A DNA stretch of 64,000 nucleotides from Lachnospiraceae bacterium (GTDB lineage: Bacteria; Bacillota; Clostridia; Lachnospirales; Lachnospiraceae): assembly GCA_017619615.1 (NCBI GenBank), contig JAFZRY010000013.1, forward strand, positions 1 through 64,000, given 5' to 3'. A model generated the notes under the pieces. The model made no database searches. It was given only the letters and a program-made list of their open reading frames with translations, and had not been told where the DNA came from. The translations under genes were made by a program, and so were the position numbers. Positions 44,295-52,919 of this stretch are shown here, one piece after another. How positions within the stretch are numbered: position 1 is the stretch's first letter; every line of letters starts with the position of its first letter.

Positions 44295-44576
44295 ATGACG
44301 GAACGGAAGGTCCCCCTGCGGACCTGCGTGGGATGCCGCGGGGTAAAAGAAAAGAGTGAACTGATCCGCATCGTGCGGACGCCGGAAGGCGAAATCAGAA
44401 CGGATCTTTCCGGGAAGGCGGCCGGACGCGGCGCGTATCTCTGCCCGCAGCGCGGATGCCTGGAACTGGCCATCAAAAAAGGAGGGTTTGCCCGGAGCCT
44501 GCACATGACGCTCACGGCGGAACAGACGGAGAACCTGAGAAGGGAATTGAAGGAATTTGAAGAAAGAGACCCTTAA
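44295..44576 (+). CDS. rnpM: RNase P modulator RnpM (YlxR family)
   Basis: 93 residues. VPLRTCVGCRGVKEKSELIRIV and the GRGAYLCP motif define the YlxR family, shown in Bacillus subtilis to bind RNase P RNA. It starts 3 bp after nusA and overlaps the next gene. Confidence 0.9.
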   Translation: MTERKVPLRTCVGCRGVKEKSELIRIVRTPEGEIRTDLSGKAAGRGAYLCPQRGCLELAIKKGGFARSLHMTLTAEQTENLRRELKEFEERDP

Positions 44577-44889
44577 CATGATCGGGATCGCCAAACGGGC
44601 CGGCAAGGTCATGAGCGGCGCCTACCAGGTGGAACAGGCAGTCCACAAACGGCAGGCCCGGCTGGTGATCGCGGCGGAAGACGCTTCCGACAATACAAAA
44701 AAACATATCTCGGATATGTGCAGATACAGAAGGATACCATGGACGGCAGCCGGCGACAAAGCCTCATTGGGCCGGGCCGTCGGGCAGGAATCCAGAACCT
44801 GTCTGGCGGTAACGGATGCCGGACTGGCGGCGGCCATAATGCGGCTGCTGGAAGAAGAAGGAATTACTTTGGAGCGCGAGGGGGAATAA
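44557..44889 (+). CDS. ylxQ: L7Ae-type RNA-binding protein YlxQ
   Basis: 110 residues from TTG 44557; an alternative is ATG 44578, giving 103 residues. The fold is recognised by MIGIAKRAGKVMSGAYQVEQAV and LVIAAEDASDNTKK, the eL8/L7Ae kink-turn binding pattern. The TTG has AAGGA close by, and family members usually have a few residues before the LNMIGIA block, so TTG is preferred. It lies between rnpM and infB as in other Firmicutes. Confidence 0.85.
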   Translation: MKKETLNMIGIAKRAGKVMSGAYQVEQAVHKRQARLVIAAEDASDNTKKHISDMCRYRRIPWTAAGDKASLGRAVGQESRTCLAVTDAGLAAAIMRLLEEEGITLEREGE

Positions 44890-44892
44890 AGA

Positions 44893-47760
44893 ATGGGTAT
44901 GGATAACGAGAATAAAAATACGAACGAAGTGAACGGCGAACCGAAAAAGAAGAAATACAGCGTGGTATTCCGCCCGGCAAACAGCCAGCAGAACAGCGTC
45001 AAGACCAGACCCGCGGGCACGGCCCCGGCCAGAAGGCCGGCGGGCACTGCTCCGGCTCCCGGACGCCGTCCGGCACCGGGCACCAGACCCGCTGCCCCTC
45101 AGGATGAGACCGCGAAAAGACCCGCGGTCCGCCGCCCCGCGCCTGCAGCACCTGCCAAACCGGCTGAAACCGAAGCGGTAAAACCTGCTGCTAAGACGGA
45201 ACCGGCAGTCGTCCCGGAGAAACCCGTGCAGACTGCCCCTGCCGCGAAAGTCAAGCCGGAAGCGGCGGAAAAAGCGGAAACCAGACCCGCTGCCCCTGAA
45301 AAGATTGCGGAGGTTCCGGCCGCTGAAACGAAAACCGAAAAACCCGTACAGGCTGAAAAACCTGTGCAGGCGGAAAAACCGGCCGAACAGAAGCCGGCGG
45401 AACCTGCCCCCGAAAAGAAGACCAGACCTGCCGCACCGGCCCGTCCGGCGGAACCGGTCAAAGAACCGGCCCGTCCGGCCGCCCGCTTTGTGGACCTCGG
45501 ACTGGTCCGCGCCGCGGAGCAGGAAGCGAAGGAAAGAAACGCCAGACTGGCAAGACAGCAGGCGGAACGCCGCAATCAGGTCAGACAGGGCGGAACGCCC
45601 GGAAGCACTTCCGGTGCGCCCCGCACCGGAGAAAGACGATACACCGGTCAGCCTGCCGGACCGCGCGGCCCGCAGACCGGGACCCGCGGCGGTGTGCCGA
45701 ATAAAGATGAAGATACGCGTACCGCCAGACGTCCCGCCGCGCCGGCCAGAACGCCCCGTGCCGGCGGCGCCCCTTCCGGCGGAGCCGATCTGGGCCTCGG
45801 CCTGAGCAAAGGCGGCAAGAGCAACAAGCAGTCCCAGCGCCAGGCCGGCGCCGCCCGCGACAACAACCGCTACAACAAGGGCAATTCCGATGAAATGCGG
45901 CGCCCCGGCGGCAAGAACGCACGCGGCAAGGGAGGCAGCATCAAGGAACTCGAAAAAGTCGCGAAGGCCGTCAAGGCCGAAAAGACCGAACCGCAGATCA
46001 AGGTCATCACCATCCCGGACAAACTGACCATCCAGGAACTGGCGACCGCCATGAAGATGCAGGCTTCCGCCATCATCAAGAAACTCTTCCTGGCCGGCAA
46101 GGTCTTTACCGTGAACCAGGAGATCGACTATGACACCGCGGCGGATATCGCCCTGGAATATGACGTGATCGCCGAGCAGGAAGAAAAAGTAGACCTGATC
46201 GAAGAGATCCTGAAGGATCAGATCGTGGACAAGGAAGAGGACATGGTGCCCCGCCCGCCGGTGGTCTGCGTCATGGGTCACGTCGACCACGGCAAGACCT
46301 CCCTGCTGGATGCCATCCGCAAGACCAACGTGACCTCCGGGGAAGCCGGCGGCATCACGCAGCACATCGGCGCCTACATGGTGGAGATCAACGGCCAGAA
46401 GATCACGTTTCTGGATACGCCCGGCCACGAAGCCTTCACGGCCATGCGCATGCGCGGCGCGCAGGCGACGGATATCGCTATCCTGGTGGTGGCGGCGGAC
46501 GACGGCGTGATGCCGCAGACCGTCGAAGCCATCAACCATGCGCGCGCAGCCGGCGTGGAGATCGTGGTGGCCATCAACAAGATCGACAAGCCCGGCGCCA
46601 ATATCGATAAAGTCAAGAAGGAACTGACCGAGTACGGCCTGATCGGCGAAGACTGGGGCGGCACCGACATCTTCGTGCCCGTATCCGCCAAGCGCGGCGA
46701 CGGCATCGAGGAACTGCTTGAAATGATGCTGCTGGTCGCGGAAATGCACGACCTGAAGGCCAACCCGAACCGCCGCGCCAGAGGTCTCGTGATCGAAGCG
46801 CAGCTGGATCCCACTCGCGGCCCCGTGGCCACCGTGCTGGTCCAGAAGGGCACGCTGCACGTGGGCGACCAGATGGCCGCCGGCGCCAGCTACGGCCGCA
46901 TCCGCGCCATGCTGAACGACAAGGGCGAACGCGTCCAGACCGCCACCCCGGGCATGCCCGTGGAGATCCTCGGCCTGTCCACCGTCCCCGCCGCCGGCGA
47001 AGTCTTCATCTCGCCCGAGACGGAGAAGGAAGCCCGCAGCTATGCGGAGACCTTCATTTCCGAAGAACGCCGCAAGATGATTGAAGGCACGCGCAGCCAC
47101 ATGTCCCTGGACGATCTGTTCAGCCAGATCCAGAGCGGCAACATGAAGGAACTCAACCTGATCGTCAAAGCCGACGTGCAGGGCAGCGTGGAAGCCGTCA
47201 AGGCCTCCCTGACCAAACTGTCCAACGACGAAGTAGCCGTCAAGGTGATCCACAGCGGTGCCGGCAACATCACCGAGACCGACGTGACCCTGGCCGCGGC
47301 CTCCAACGCCATCGTGATCGGCTTCAACGTGAAGATCGACGCCAAGGTCAAGGCGATCGCGGATCAGGAGAAGGTGGACGTGCGTCTGTACGACGTCATT
47401 TATCAGGCCATCGAAGACGTGCAGAACGCCATGCTCGGCATTCTGGAGCCTGTTTACGAAGAGCAGGTCACCGGCCACGCCGTCGTGCGCCAGGTCTTCA
47501 AGGCCTCCGGCATCGGCAACATCGCGGGCAGTTACGTCCTGGACGGCAAGATCGTCCGCGGCTCCAAATGCCGTGTAAAACGGGGCGACGACGTCCTCTA
47601 CGAAGGCACGCTGGCCTCCCTGAAGCGCTTCAAGGACGACGTCAAGGAAGTCGCCTCCGGTTACGAATGCGGCCTGGTATTCGACAAATTCAACGACTTC
47701 ACCGTGGACGACACCGTGGAATTCTACACGATGGTCCAGGTGGAGCGGAAACTGAAATAA
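44893..47760 (+). CDS. infB: Translation initiation factor IF-2
   Basis: 955 residues. The first about 350 residues are low complexity (Pro, Ala, Lys, Arg, Gly), including EKPVQAEKPVQAEKPAEQ-type repeats. The IF2N motif ITIPDKLTIQELATAMKMQA follows near 370-390. The G domain starts near 457 (VMGHVDHGKTSLLD; DTPGHEAF; NKIDKPGA), then domains II to IV. It brings fMet-tRNA to the 30S. GAGGG precedes the ATG. The long minus-strand ORF across it is a composition artefact. Confidence 0.96.
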   Translation: MGMDNENKNTNEVNGEPKKKKYSVVFRPANSQQNSVKTRPAGTAPARRPAGTAPAPGRRPAPGTRPAAPQDETAKRPAVRRPAPAAPAKPAETEAVKPAAKTEPAVVPEKPVQTAPAAKVKPEAAEKAETRPAAPEKIAEVPAAETKTEKPVQAEKPVQAEKPAEQKPAEPAPEKKTRPAAPARPAEPVKEPARPAARFVDLGLVRAAEQEAKERNARLARQQAERRNQVRQGGTPGSTSGAPRTGERRYTGQPAGPRGPQTGTRGGVPNKDEDTRTARRPAAPARTPRAGGAPSGGADLGLGLSKGGKSNKQSQRQAGAARDNNRYNKGNSDEMRRPGGKNARGKGGSIKELEKVAKAVKAEKTEPQIKVITIPDKLTIQELATAMKMQASAIIKKLFLAGKVFTVNQEIDYDTAADIALEYDVIAEQEEKVDLIEEILKDQIVDKEEDMVPRPPVVCVMGHVDHGKTSLLDAIRKTNVTSGEAGGITQHIGAYMVEINGQKITFLDTPGHEAFTAMRMRGAQATDIAILVVAADDGVMPQTVEAINHARAAGVEIVVAINKIDKPGANIDKVKKELTEYGLIGEDWGGTDIFVPVSAKRGDGIEELLEMMLLVAEMHDLKANPNRRARGLVIEAQLDPTRGPVATVLVQKGTLHVGDQMAAGASYGRIRAMLNDKGERVQTATPGMPVEILGLSTVPAAGEVFISPETEKEARSYAETFISEERRKMIEGTRSHMSLDDLFSQIQSGNMKELNLIVKADVQGSVEAVKASLTKLSNDEVAVKVIHSGAGNITETDVTLAAASNAIVIGFNVKIDAKVKAIADQEKVDVRLYDVIYQAIEDVQNAMLGILEPVYEEQVTGHAVVRQVFKASGIGNIAGSYVLDGKIVRGSKCRVKRGDDVLYEGTLASLKRFKDDVKEVASGYECGLVFDKFNDFTVDDTVEFYTMVQVERKLK

Positions 47761-47767
47761 GAGGAAC

Positions 47768-48196
47768 ATGAAAAAGAACAGCATCAAAAACGAACGCATC
47801 AACGCGGAAGTCCAGCGCGCCCTCAGCCGGATCATCCGGGAGGAAGTCAAGGACCCCCGCATTCCGGTCATGGTCAGCGTGACCCAGTGCAAGGTCGCCC
47901 CGGACCTGAAGACCTGCAAGGCCTATATCAGCATTCTGGGCGATGAAACGGCCAGAACCGAATGTCATGCGGCACTGAAAAGCGCGGCCGGGTTTATCCG
48001 CCACGGCCTGGCCGGCTCGCTGAACATGCGCATCACTCCGGAGATCACCTTTATTATGGATGATTCCATCCAGTACGGGGTGGAAATGTCGCAGAAGATC
48101 GACGAGGTCATGGCCCGGCAGAATGCAGAGAGCGCGGCAGCCGGCGAAGGAACAGACGAGCAGACAGACGCCGAAGAGACGGGCTGCGCTGAATGA
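47768..48196 (+). CDS. rbfA: Ribosome-binding factor A
   Basis: 142 residues. RINAEVQRALSRIIREEVKDPR, VTQCKVAPDLKTCKAYISIL and the LRITPEITF-like MRITPEITFIMDDSI are family blocks. It acts in 16S 5'-end maturation. A short acidic tail follows. The nrnA (DHH) gene often found between rbfA and truB is absent. Confidence 0.93.
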   Translation: MKKNSIKNERINAEVQRALSRIIREEVKDPRIPVMVSVTQCKVAPDLKTCKAYISILGDETARTECHAALKSAAGFIRHGLAGSLNMRITPEITFIMDDSIQYGVEMSQKIDEVMARQNAESAAAGEGTDEQTDAEETGCAE

Positions 48197-48234
48197 TCGG
48201 AAAAGAATAATAAATTCACGGAAGGAGGTAAAGC

Positions 48235-50058
48235 ATGGACGGATTATTGATCATCAATAAGGAGCGCGGCTTTACCTCTTTTGACGTGGTGGCGAAGCTG
48301 CGCGGGATCCTGGGCGAGAAGAAGATAGGTCACCTGGGGACGCTGGATCCGGAAGCCGAAGGCGTGCTGCCGGTCCTGGTCGGACGCGCCACCAAACTGG
48401 CGCCGCTGCTGTCGGGCGAGGACAAGGTCTACCGGACCACACTGCTGCTGGGCGTTACGACGGATACACAGGATACGACGGGACATCTGCTCGAACGCCG
48501 GCCGGTGGAGATCGGTGAGGAGGCCTTGCGGGAACTGATAGAATCCTTTGTGGGAGAACAGGATCAGCTTCCCCCTATGGTCTCTGCCAAGAAGATCGAC
48601 GGCCGGAAACTGGTGGATCTGGCACGTCAGGGAAAAGAAGTGGAGCGGAAGCCTGCGCGGATAGAAATCTACGGCATTGACATCGTCAAAATAGATCTGC
48701 CGCGTGTGGAGATGCGCGTTTTCTGCTCCGCGGGTACATATATCCGCACGCTGTGCCATGATATCGGTGAAAAAGCCGGCTGCGGCGGCGTAATGGAAAG
48801 CCTCGTACGCGAGGTGGTTTTTGGTGACTGGCTCCTTCGGTACGCCCTGAAACTGGACGAAGTCACGTCGCTGGTCCTGACCGGCCGGCTGCATGAAAAA
48901 ATGCAGCCGCTGGAAGAACTGTTGTGTCGATACAGGCGCTTTGTCTGCGATGAGCGGCGTGAAAAACCGGCGCGGAACGGCAACCCGCTGCAGGTAGGAC
49001 CGGACGAGTTCGAAAAAAGGATTTATAACGGTTCCCGTGTGCTTGTGATGGACAGGGAAGGGAATTCGATCGGCGTGTTCCGGTATGATGAAAATAAGCA
49101 GATCCTGCGGCCGATCGTCATGATCGGCCCGGAAGAGGAACGGCGGCCTGCGCGGCCCCCCCGTCCGGCAGTGCTTTCGCTTGGCAAGTTTGACGGCGTG
49201 CACATCGGCCACCAGGCCATCCTCCGTGAAATGCTGCGCCAGGCGGAAGAGGAGAAAATGGGGACCGTACTGTTTTCCTTCACGAATCCGCCCGAATCGG
49301 TCACGGGCCACAAAAGCGGGGATCTGCTCACGACCGCAGATGAAAAGCGCCTGCTGCTCAAGGAGTTCGGCATCGGAAAGATCATCGAGGCGCGCTTCAC
49401 CCGTGCCATGCGGGAAACGCCGGCGGACGTGTTCCTGAAGGATATCCTGATCGGCCGTTATGGTATGAAAAAAATCGTGGTCGGCCCGGACTGCTGCTTC
49501 GGAAAAGACCGGGTGGGTAACGTGGATTTCCTGCGCGCGCATGCGGAAGAACTGGGGTATACCGTCACCGTCGTGGAAAAAGTCATGATGGACGGAGAGA
49601 TCGTCAGCAGCAGCCGCATTAAAGCCCTGGTGAAGGAAGGCCGGATGGAGGAAGCCGCTCGCTGCCTTGGTCGTCCCTTCGCCGTCCGGGACCGCGTCGG
49701 TTACGGCCGCCATCTGGGCGAGCAGCTGGGCTATCCGACGCTGAACCTGCGGATGCCCCCGGAAAAAGTATTCCCGCCCCGCGGCGTGTACGCGACCGTG
49801 GCAGAACTGAGCGGGGAGCACTTCCCGGGCATGAGCAATTTCGGCGTGAAGCCCACCGTCGAAAAAGACGCCCCGCCGGCCTGCGAGGCCCATCTGTTCG
49901 GCCTGCATGGAAGCCGCCACGGCGAGCTCTGCCGCCTGCAGTTCCTGCGGTTCATCCGCCCGGAGACTGCGTTTGCGGACGTGGACGAGCTTCGTGCCCA
50001 GCTGGCGCGCGACAAAGAACAGATCACGCGGTTTTTCGAAGAACAAAGTTATATGTGA
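48235..50058 (+). CDS. truB-ribF: Fusion of tRNA pseudouridine-55 synthase TruB and bifunctional riboflavin kinase/FAD synthase RibF
   Basis: 607 residues in one open frame. Residues 1 to about 300 are TruB: INKERGFTSFDVV, GHLGTLDPEAEGVLPV with catalytic Asp38, RVFCSAGTYIRTLCHDIG, and a PUA-like end. From about 311 a full RibF follows: LSLGKFDGVHIGHQAIL (nucleotidyl transferase), GRYGMKKIVVGPDCCFGKD, then the kinase domain GYPTLNLRMPP...GVYATV with GVKPTV. The genes are usually separate neighbours. The junction (ARPPRPAV) contains a run of seven C (49155-49162 region). A GTG at 49171 could be a start for RibF alone but has no ribosome site. Confidence 0.88.
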   Translation: MDGLLIINKERGFTSFDVVAKLRGILGEKKIGHLGTLDPEAEGVLPVLVGRATKLAPLLSGEDKVYRTTLLLGVTTDTQDTTGHLLERRPVEIGEEALRELIESFVGEQDQLPPMVSAKKIDGRKLVDLARQGKEVERKPARIEIYGIDIVKIDLPRVEMRVFCSAGTYIRTLCHDIGEKAGCGGVMESLVREVVFGDWLLRYALKLDEVTSLVLTGRLHEKMQPLEELLCRYRRFVCDERREKPARNGNPLQVGPDEFEKRIYNGSRVLVMDREGNSIGVFRYDENKQILRPIVMIGPEEERRPARPPRPAVLSLGKFDGVHIGHQAILREMLRQAEEEKMGTVLFSFTNPPESVTGHKSGDLLTTADEKRLLLKEFGIGKIIEARFTRAMRETPADVFLKDILIGRYGMKKIVVGPDCCFGKDRVGNVDFLRAHAEELGYTVTVVEKVMMDGEIVSSSRIKALVKEGRMEEAARCLGRPFAVRDRVGYGRHLGEQLGYPTLNLRMPPEKVFPPRGVYATVAELSGEHFPGMSNFGVKPTVEKDAPPACEAHLFGLHGSRHGELCRLQFLRFIRPETAFADVDELRAQLARDKEQITRFFEEQSYM

Positions 50059-50070
50059 TGATATAATGCG

Positions 50071-50167
50071 TGTCATTCTGAGTGAGCGAGCGAGTCGAAG
50101 AATCTGTATTGAATGCTGTCATCAACAAGATCCTTCGGCTTCGGCAAAGCCTTCGCTCAGGATGACA
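50071..50167. repeat. Palindromic dispersed repeat of the TGTCATTCTGAG type
   Basis: About 97 bp with imperfect inverted ends TGTCATTCTGAG / CTCAGGATGACA (11 of 12 match), inner GTCGAAGAATC and AAGATCCTTCGGCTTCGG segments. Repeats with these ends are known in many bacterial genomes as extragenic palindromes or MITE-like elements. The T-run after the right end (CGTTTTTG) may make it a terminator for the rimP-infB operon. It carries no gene. Confidence 0.7.
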
Positions 50168-50204
50168 CGTTTTTGTATTATATCAGTTGTTTCAAAAATC
50201 AATG

Positions 50205-50230
50205 TGTAACATTTCAGCATTCTTTACGAG
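50205..50230 (+). promoter_or_regulatory. Candidate ECF-type autoregulated promoter
   Basis: TGTAAC (50205-50210), 16 bp, CGAG (50227-50230) resembles the AAC/CGT-type promoters of ECF sigma factors. It lies just ahead of an ECF sigma gene, which commonly activates itself. No sigma-A-like promoter is seen here. Confidence 0.4.
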
Positions 50231-50263
50231 TTGATTTACAGAGAGGCGAAAGGAGGGACGTCC

Positions 50264-50824
50264 GTGGAGGACAGCAGGATCGTGGAAATGTTCCTGGCGC
50301 GGCAGGAAACGGCCGTGGCCGCGGCGCAGGAAAAATACGCTCCGTACTGCCTGGCTGTCGCCCGGAGGATCCTCGGGAACGACCGCGACGCGGAGGAGGC
50401 GGTGAACGACGCCCTCCTGGCCGCGTGGAACAGCATCCCGCCGCAGCATCCCGAAGTCCTGTCTTCCTATCTGGCCAAACTGACCAGGCGCATCGCCATC
50501 GACCGCGTCCGCCGCAACACCGCGGACAAACGCGGCGCCGGCGAATGGGACCTCGCGCTGGAAGAACTGGAAGACGTCCTTCCGGGCAGCGCGGACCCCG
50601 CGGGGGAACTGGAAGTGAAAGACCTGGAGGCCGCCGTCGGGCGCTTCCTGCAGTCGCTCCCGGAAGCGGACCGCCTGCTGTTTCTGGCGCGGTACTGGCA
50701 TTTCCGCCCCGTGGCCGATATCGCCCGCTCCCTGAAATGCCGCGAAGGCGCCGTCCGCACCCGCCTGCACCGCCTCCGCCGCAAACTGAAGGATCAGCTC
50801 GGAAAGGAAGGTTACCCCTTATGA
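50264..50824 (+). CDS. ECF-family RNA polymerase sigma factor
   Basis: 186 residues from GTG 50264, supported by AAAGGAGG 7 nt upstream. Region 2: YCLAVARRILGNDRDAEEAVNDALLAAW. Region 4: LPEADRLLFLARYWHFRPVADIARSLKCREGAVRTRLHRLRRKL. Typical two-domain group 4 sigma. The stop overlaps the start of the next gene (ATGA), the usual arrangement with an anti-sigma factor. Confidence 0.9.
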   Translation: MEDSRIVEMFLARQETAVAAAQEKYAPYCLAVARRILGNDRDAEEAVNDALLAAWNSIPPQHPEVLSSYLAKLTRRIAIDRVRRNTADKRGAGEWDLALEELEDVLPGSADPAGELEVKDLEAAVGRFLQSLPEADRLLFLARYWHFRPVADIARSLKCREGAVRTRLHRLRRKLKDQLGKEGYPL

Positions 50825-52344
50825 GTTCCATCGACCTGTTAGACGCCCTCGGCAACGCTGGGGAAAAAGATATCGAAGCCTCTGCCGGCGAACTGCCCGG
50901 CCGGAAGCCGGTGTGGAAGACCGTCCTGCGCTGGGGCGCCGCCGCTGCCGCGGTCTGTATCGGTATGATCGCTCTGCGCAGCGCGGACCGCAGCAAAAAT
51001 ATCACCGTCACCATGCCATCGTACCAGACAGCGGATCCTTCCCGGCAGTCCGGCCCTGAACTTACCTATTACATCAACGAACCGGCCGTCACAACAACCG
51101 TGCTGTACGCCGGAATCGTCGAAAACCGTTTCCTGACCCTCCCGGACACGCTTCCCCTGCTGACGGAAAACGACTGGGAGATTCCGGAAGAACGGCACAC
51201 CCTCTACTTTGTGAACAGCCATGCCCATGATGAGGGAGAGGAGACTTTCGGGAAGATCCGCGACGCGCTGAAACAGTATGAGCGCGACTATCCGGGCTCT
51301 CCGCGGGCGCAGTATGCCATCTACAGTTCTGTCTATTCCCTGAAAAAAAACGGCAGCCCCGTCGTCCGGGAATGGCTCAGCCCTGTCGTGGAACTCGGAC
51401 GGATCAAAGGCATCTATACCGTAACGCAGTCCGAAGGATCCGGTCAGATACAGGCCGTTTATACGGAACGGAATGAAGAATCGGAAGGCTGGATCGGCCG
51501 CCTGGAAGGCCTGGGACAGTTTTCGTCCGAAAAGGATCCGGTCTGTTTCCTGCGGGATGACCGCATCGGGCTGATCGCGCTGGCCGGCGGCAATGCCTAC
51601 CTGATCTGCCGGAATGAATGGACGGAGACAGCTGTTTCCGAAATCCATCCTGCGCAGTACGTGCCTGACAGCAAAGAACTGCAGACCGGCCGCGTGGAAC
51701 TTTCCGGCACCGGGATCCCGGTCCCCTACCATGCCGAACTGACTCCGGAACAGCAGGAGCGGTTCAAGGACATTTTGTTTTCCATGAGTGAAGACCCTTA
51801 CATGCCTCATTACGACCTGGAAGGCATGAGCGAAGAGGAGATCCAGGCGTATTTCCGGGAAGTCAGCAACTACCAGTCCCCTGCCGTGACCGTCGCGAAT
51901 TATCTGGAGCGGAACATGCTGCTGCATTATGACGAAAACGGATCGCCGGTCTACCGCGAAGAATACGCCGGCTGCTATATCCAGGAAAACAAGCTTTGCG
52001 TCCTGGTCCCGTCGCACGTGGAAGGGGCCAAGGAATACATGGATTCCCTCTTTGAAAACGGCTTCCGGGAGCGCGTCATTTTCCGCGAAGTCGAATACAG
52101 CTGGAACGAACTGGAAAGATTCCTGCAGGAAGAAGTCCTTCCGGCCCTGACGCAATACGGGATCCGCTGGTATATCCTCGGCACTTCCGAAACGCAGAAC
52201 TGCGTGCTGGTCTCCGTCAGTGAATACGATCTGATCAAATGCTGCGAACTGGTCCTGAAGGAAGGCTGGATCGGAAAGGTGAAAGTCGAAAGAGGCAGCG
52301 AGCCCGTGCTTACGTCGGCAGACGCAGAAACGGAGCGTCCATAG
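50821..52344 (+). CDS. Putative membrane anti-sigma factor with large extracellular domain
   Basis: 507 residues, start overlapping the sigma stop. Residues 1-30 (MSSIDLLDALGNAGEKDIEA) look like the short cytoplasmic sigma-binding helix seen in clostridial sigma-linked membrane proteins. One membrane helix at about 36-52 (GAAAAAVCIGMIA) follows. The remaining 450 residues would be outside the cell, with no domain I can name. Regulation of the sigma by this protein is inferred from overlap and layout. Confidence 0.75.
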   Translation: MSSIDLLDALGNAGEKDIEASAGELPGRKPVWKTVLRWGAAAAAVCIGMIALRSADRSKNITVTMPSYQTADPSRQSGPELTYYINEPAVTTTVLYAGIVENRFLTLPDTLPLLTENDWEIPEERHTLYFVNSHAHDEGEETFGKIRDALKQYERDYPGSPRAQYAIYSSVYSLKKNGSPVVREWLSPVVELGRIKGIYTVTQSEGSGQIQAVYTERNEESEGWIGRLEGLGQFSSEKDPVCFLRDDRIGLIALAGGNAYLICRNEWTETAVSEIHPAQYVPDSKELQTGRVELSGTGIPVPYHAELTPEQQERFKDILFSMSEDPYMPHYDLEGMSEEEIQAYFREVSNYQSPAVTVANYLERNMLLHYDENGSPVYREEYAGCYIQENKLCVLVPSHVEGAKEYMDSLFENGFRERVIFREVEYSWNELERFLQEEVLPALTQYGIRWYILGTSETQNCVLVSVSEYDLIKCCELVLKEGWIGKVKVERGSEPVLTSADAETERP

Positions 52345-52377
52345 GAAGAAAATCGCGTATTTCCCGCAAAAAACGGC

Positions 52378-52406
52378 TTTACAAACCCGGATAAATGTGC
52401 TAAATT
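52378..52406 (+). promoter_or_regulatory. Promoter of rpsO
   Basis: TTTACA (52378-52383), 17 bp, TAAATT (52401-52406); a TTATAT at 52405-52410 is an alternative -10. About 80 nt of leader follow. Confidence 0.55.
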
Positions 52407-52416
52407 ATATCTCGCG

Positions 52417-52475
52417 CCTGTGCCGGGCTTTTGGAACTCCCAACCGAAGCGCAGCAGCAGGTAAGAATACTTTTT
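52417..52475 (+). promoter_or_regulatory. Structured rpsO leader, possible S15 autoregulation site
   Basis: The leader contains CCTGTGCCGGGC, GGAACTCCCAACC and GCGCAGCAGCAGG segments, with partly complementary CTGTGC and GCGCAG arms around the centre. S15 represses its own translation through leader RNA in several bacteria. The match to a known S15 leader class was not checked. Confidence 0.4.
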
Positions 52476-52487
52476 AGGGAGGCTGTT

Positions 52488-52754
52488 ATGATCAGCAAAG
52501 AAAAGAAGGCGGAAATCATCGCCGAATACGGAAAGAACCCTCAGGACACCGGTTCGCCGGAAGTGCAGATCGCTCTGATGACCGAGCGCATCCGCGAGCT
52601 CACCGAGCACCTCAAGGTCCATGCCAAGGATAACCACTCCCGCCGCGGTCTGTTTATCCTGGTCGGCCGCCGCCGGGGCCTGCTGGATTACATGAAGGCC
52701 AACGACATCGAGGCCTACCGTAATCTGATCGAGCGTCTGGGGATCCGCAGATAA
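52488..52754 (+). CDS. rpsO: 30S ribosomal protein uS15
   Basis: 88 residues from ATG 52488 ([15 protein letters not shown]); GGGAGG precedes it. [16 protein letters not shown] and [20 protein letters not shown] are hallmark blocks. It precedes pnp as in most bacteria, but with a terminator in between. Confidence 0.96.
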   Translation: MISKEKKAEIIAEYGKNPQDTGSPEVQIALMTERIRELTEHLKVHAKDNHSRRGLFILVGRRRGLLDYMKANDIEAYRNLIERLGIRR

Positions 52755-52762
52755 TTCCGCTG

Positions 52763-52795
52763 CCAGAGGGTGGGGCTTCCACCCTCTGCTTTTGT
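52763..52795 (+). terminator. Terminator between rpsO and pnp
   Basis: CAGAGGGTGG / CCACCCTCTG stem with GGCTT loop, then CTTTTGTG. It may be partial, with read-through into pnp. Confidence 0.8.
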
Positions 52796-52919
52796 GTAGC
52801 ACTCAAGTGATCAATCCGGCGGCAGCCTGATTCGGGACATCAAATAAGGGGATGAGTTCCTCGTCCGTTTATCTGTTGTTTCGAACGCCTGCCGCCCGCC
52901 AAAAAGAAAAGGAGAAACT

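Noticed and set aside
44764..47919. Very long minus-strand open frame (over 1,000 codons) across infB
   Set aside because: It is antisense to infB, has repetitive His/Val/Gly/Asp composition typical of a GC-rich shadow frame, and has no ribosome site or family motif.
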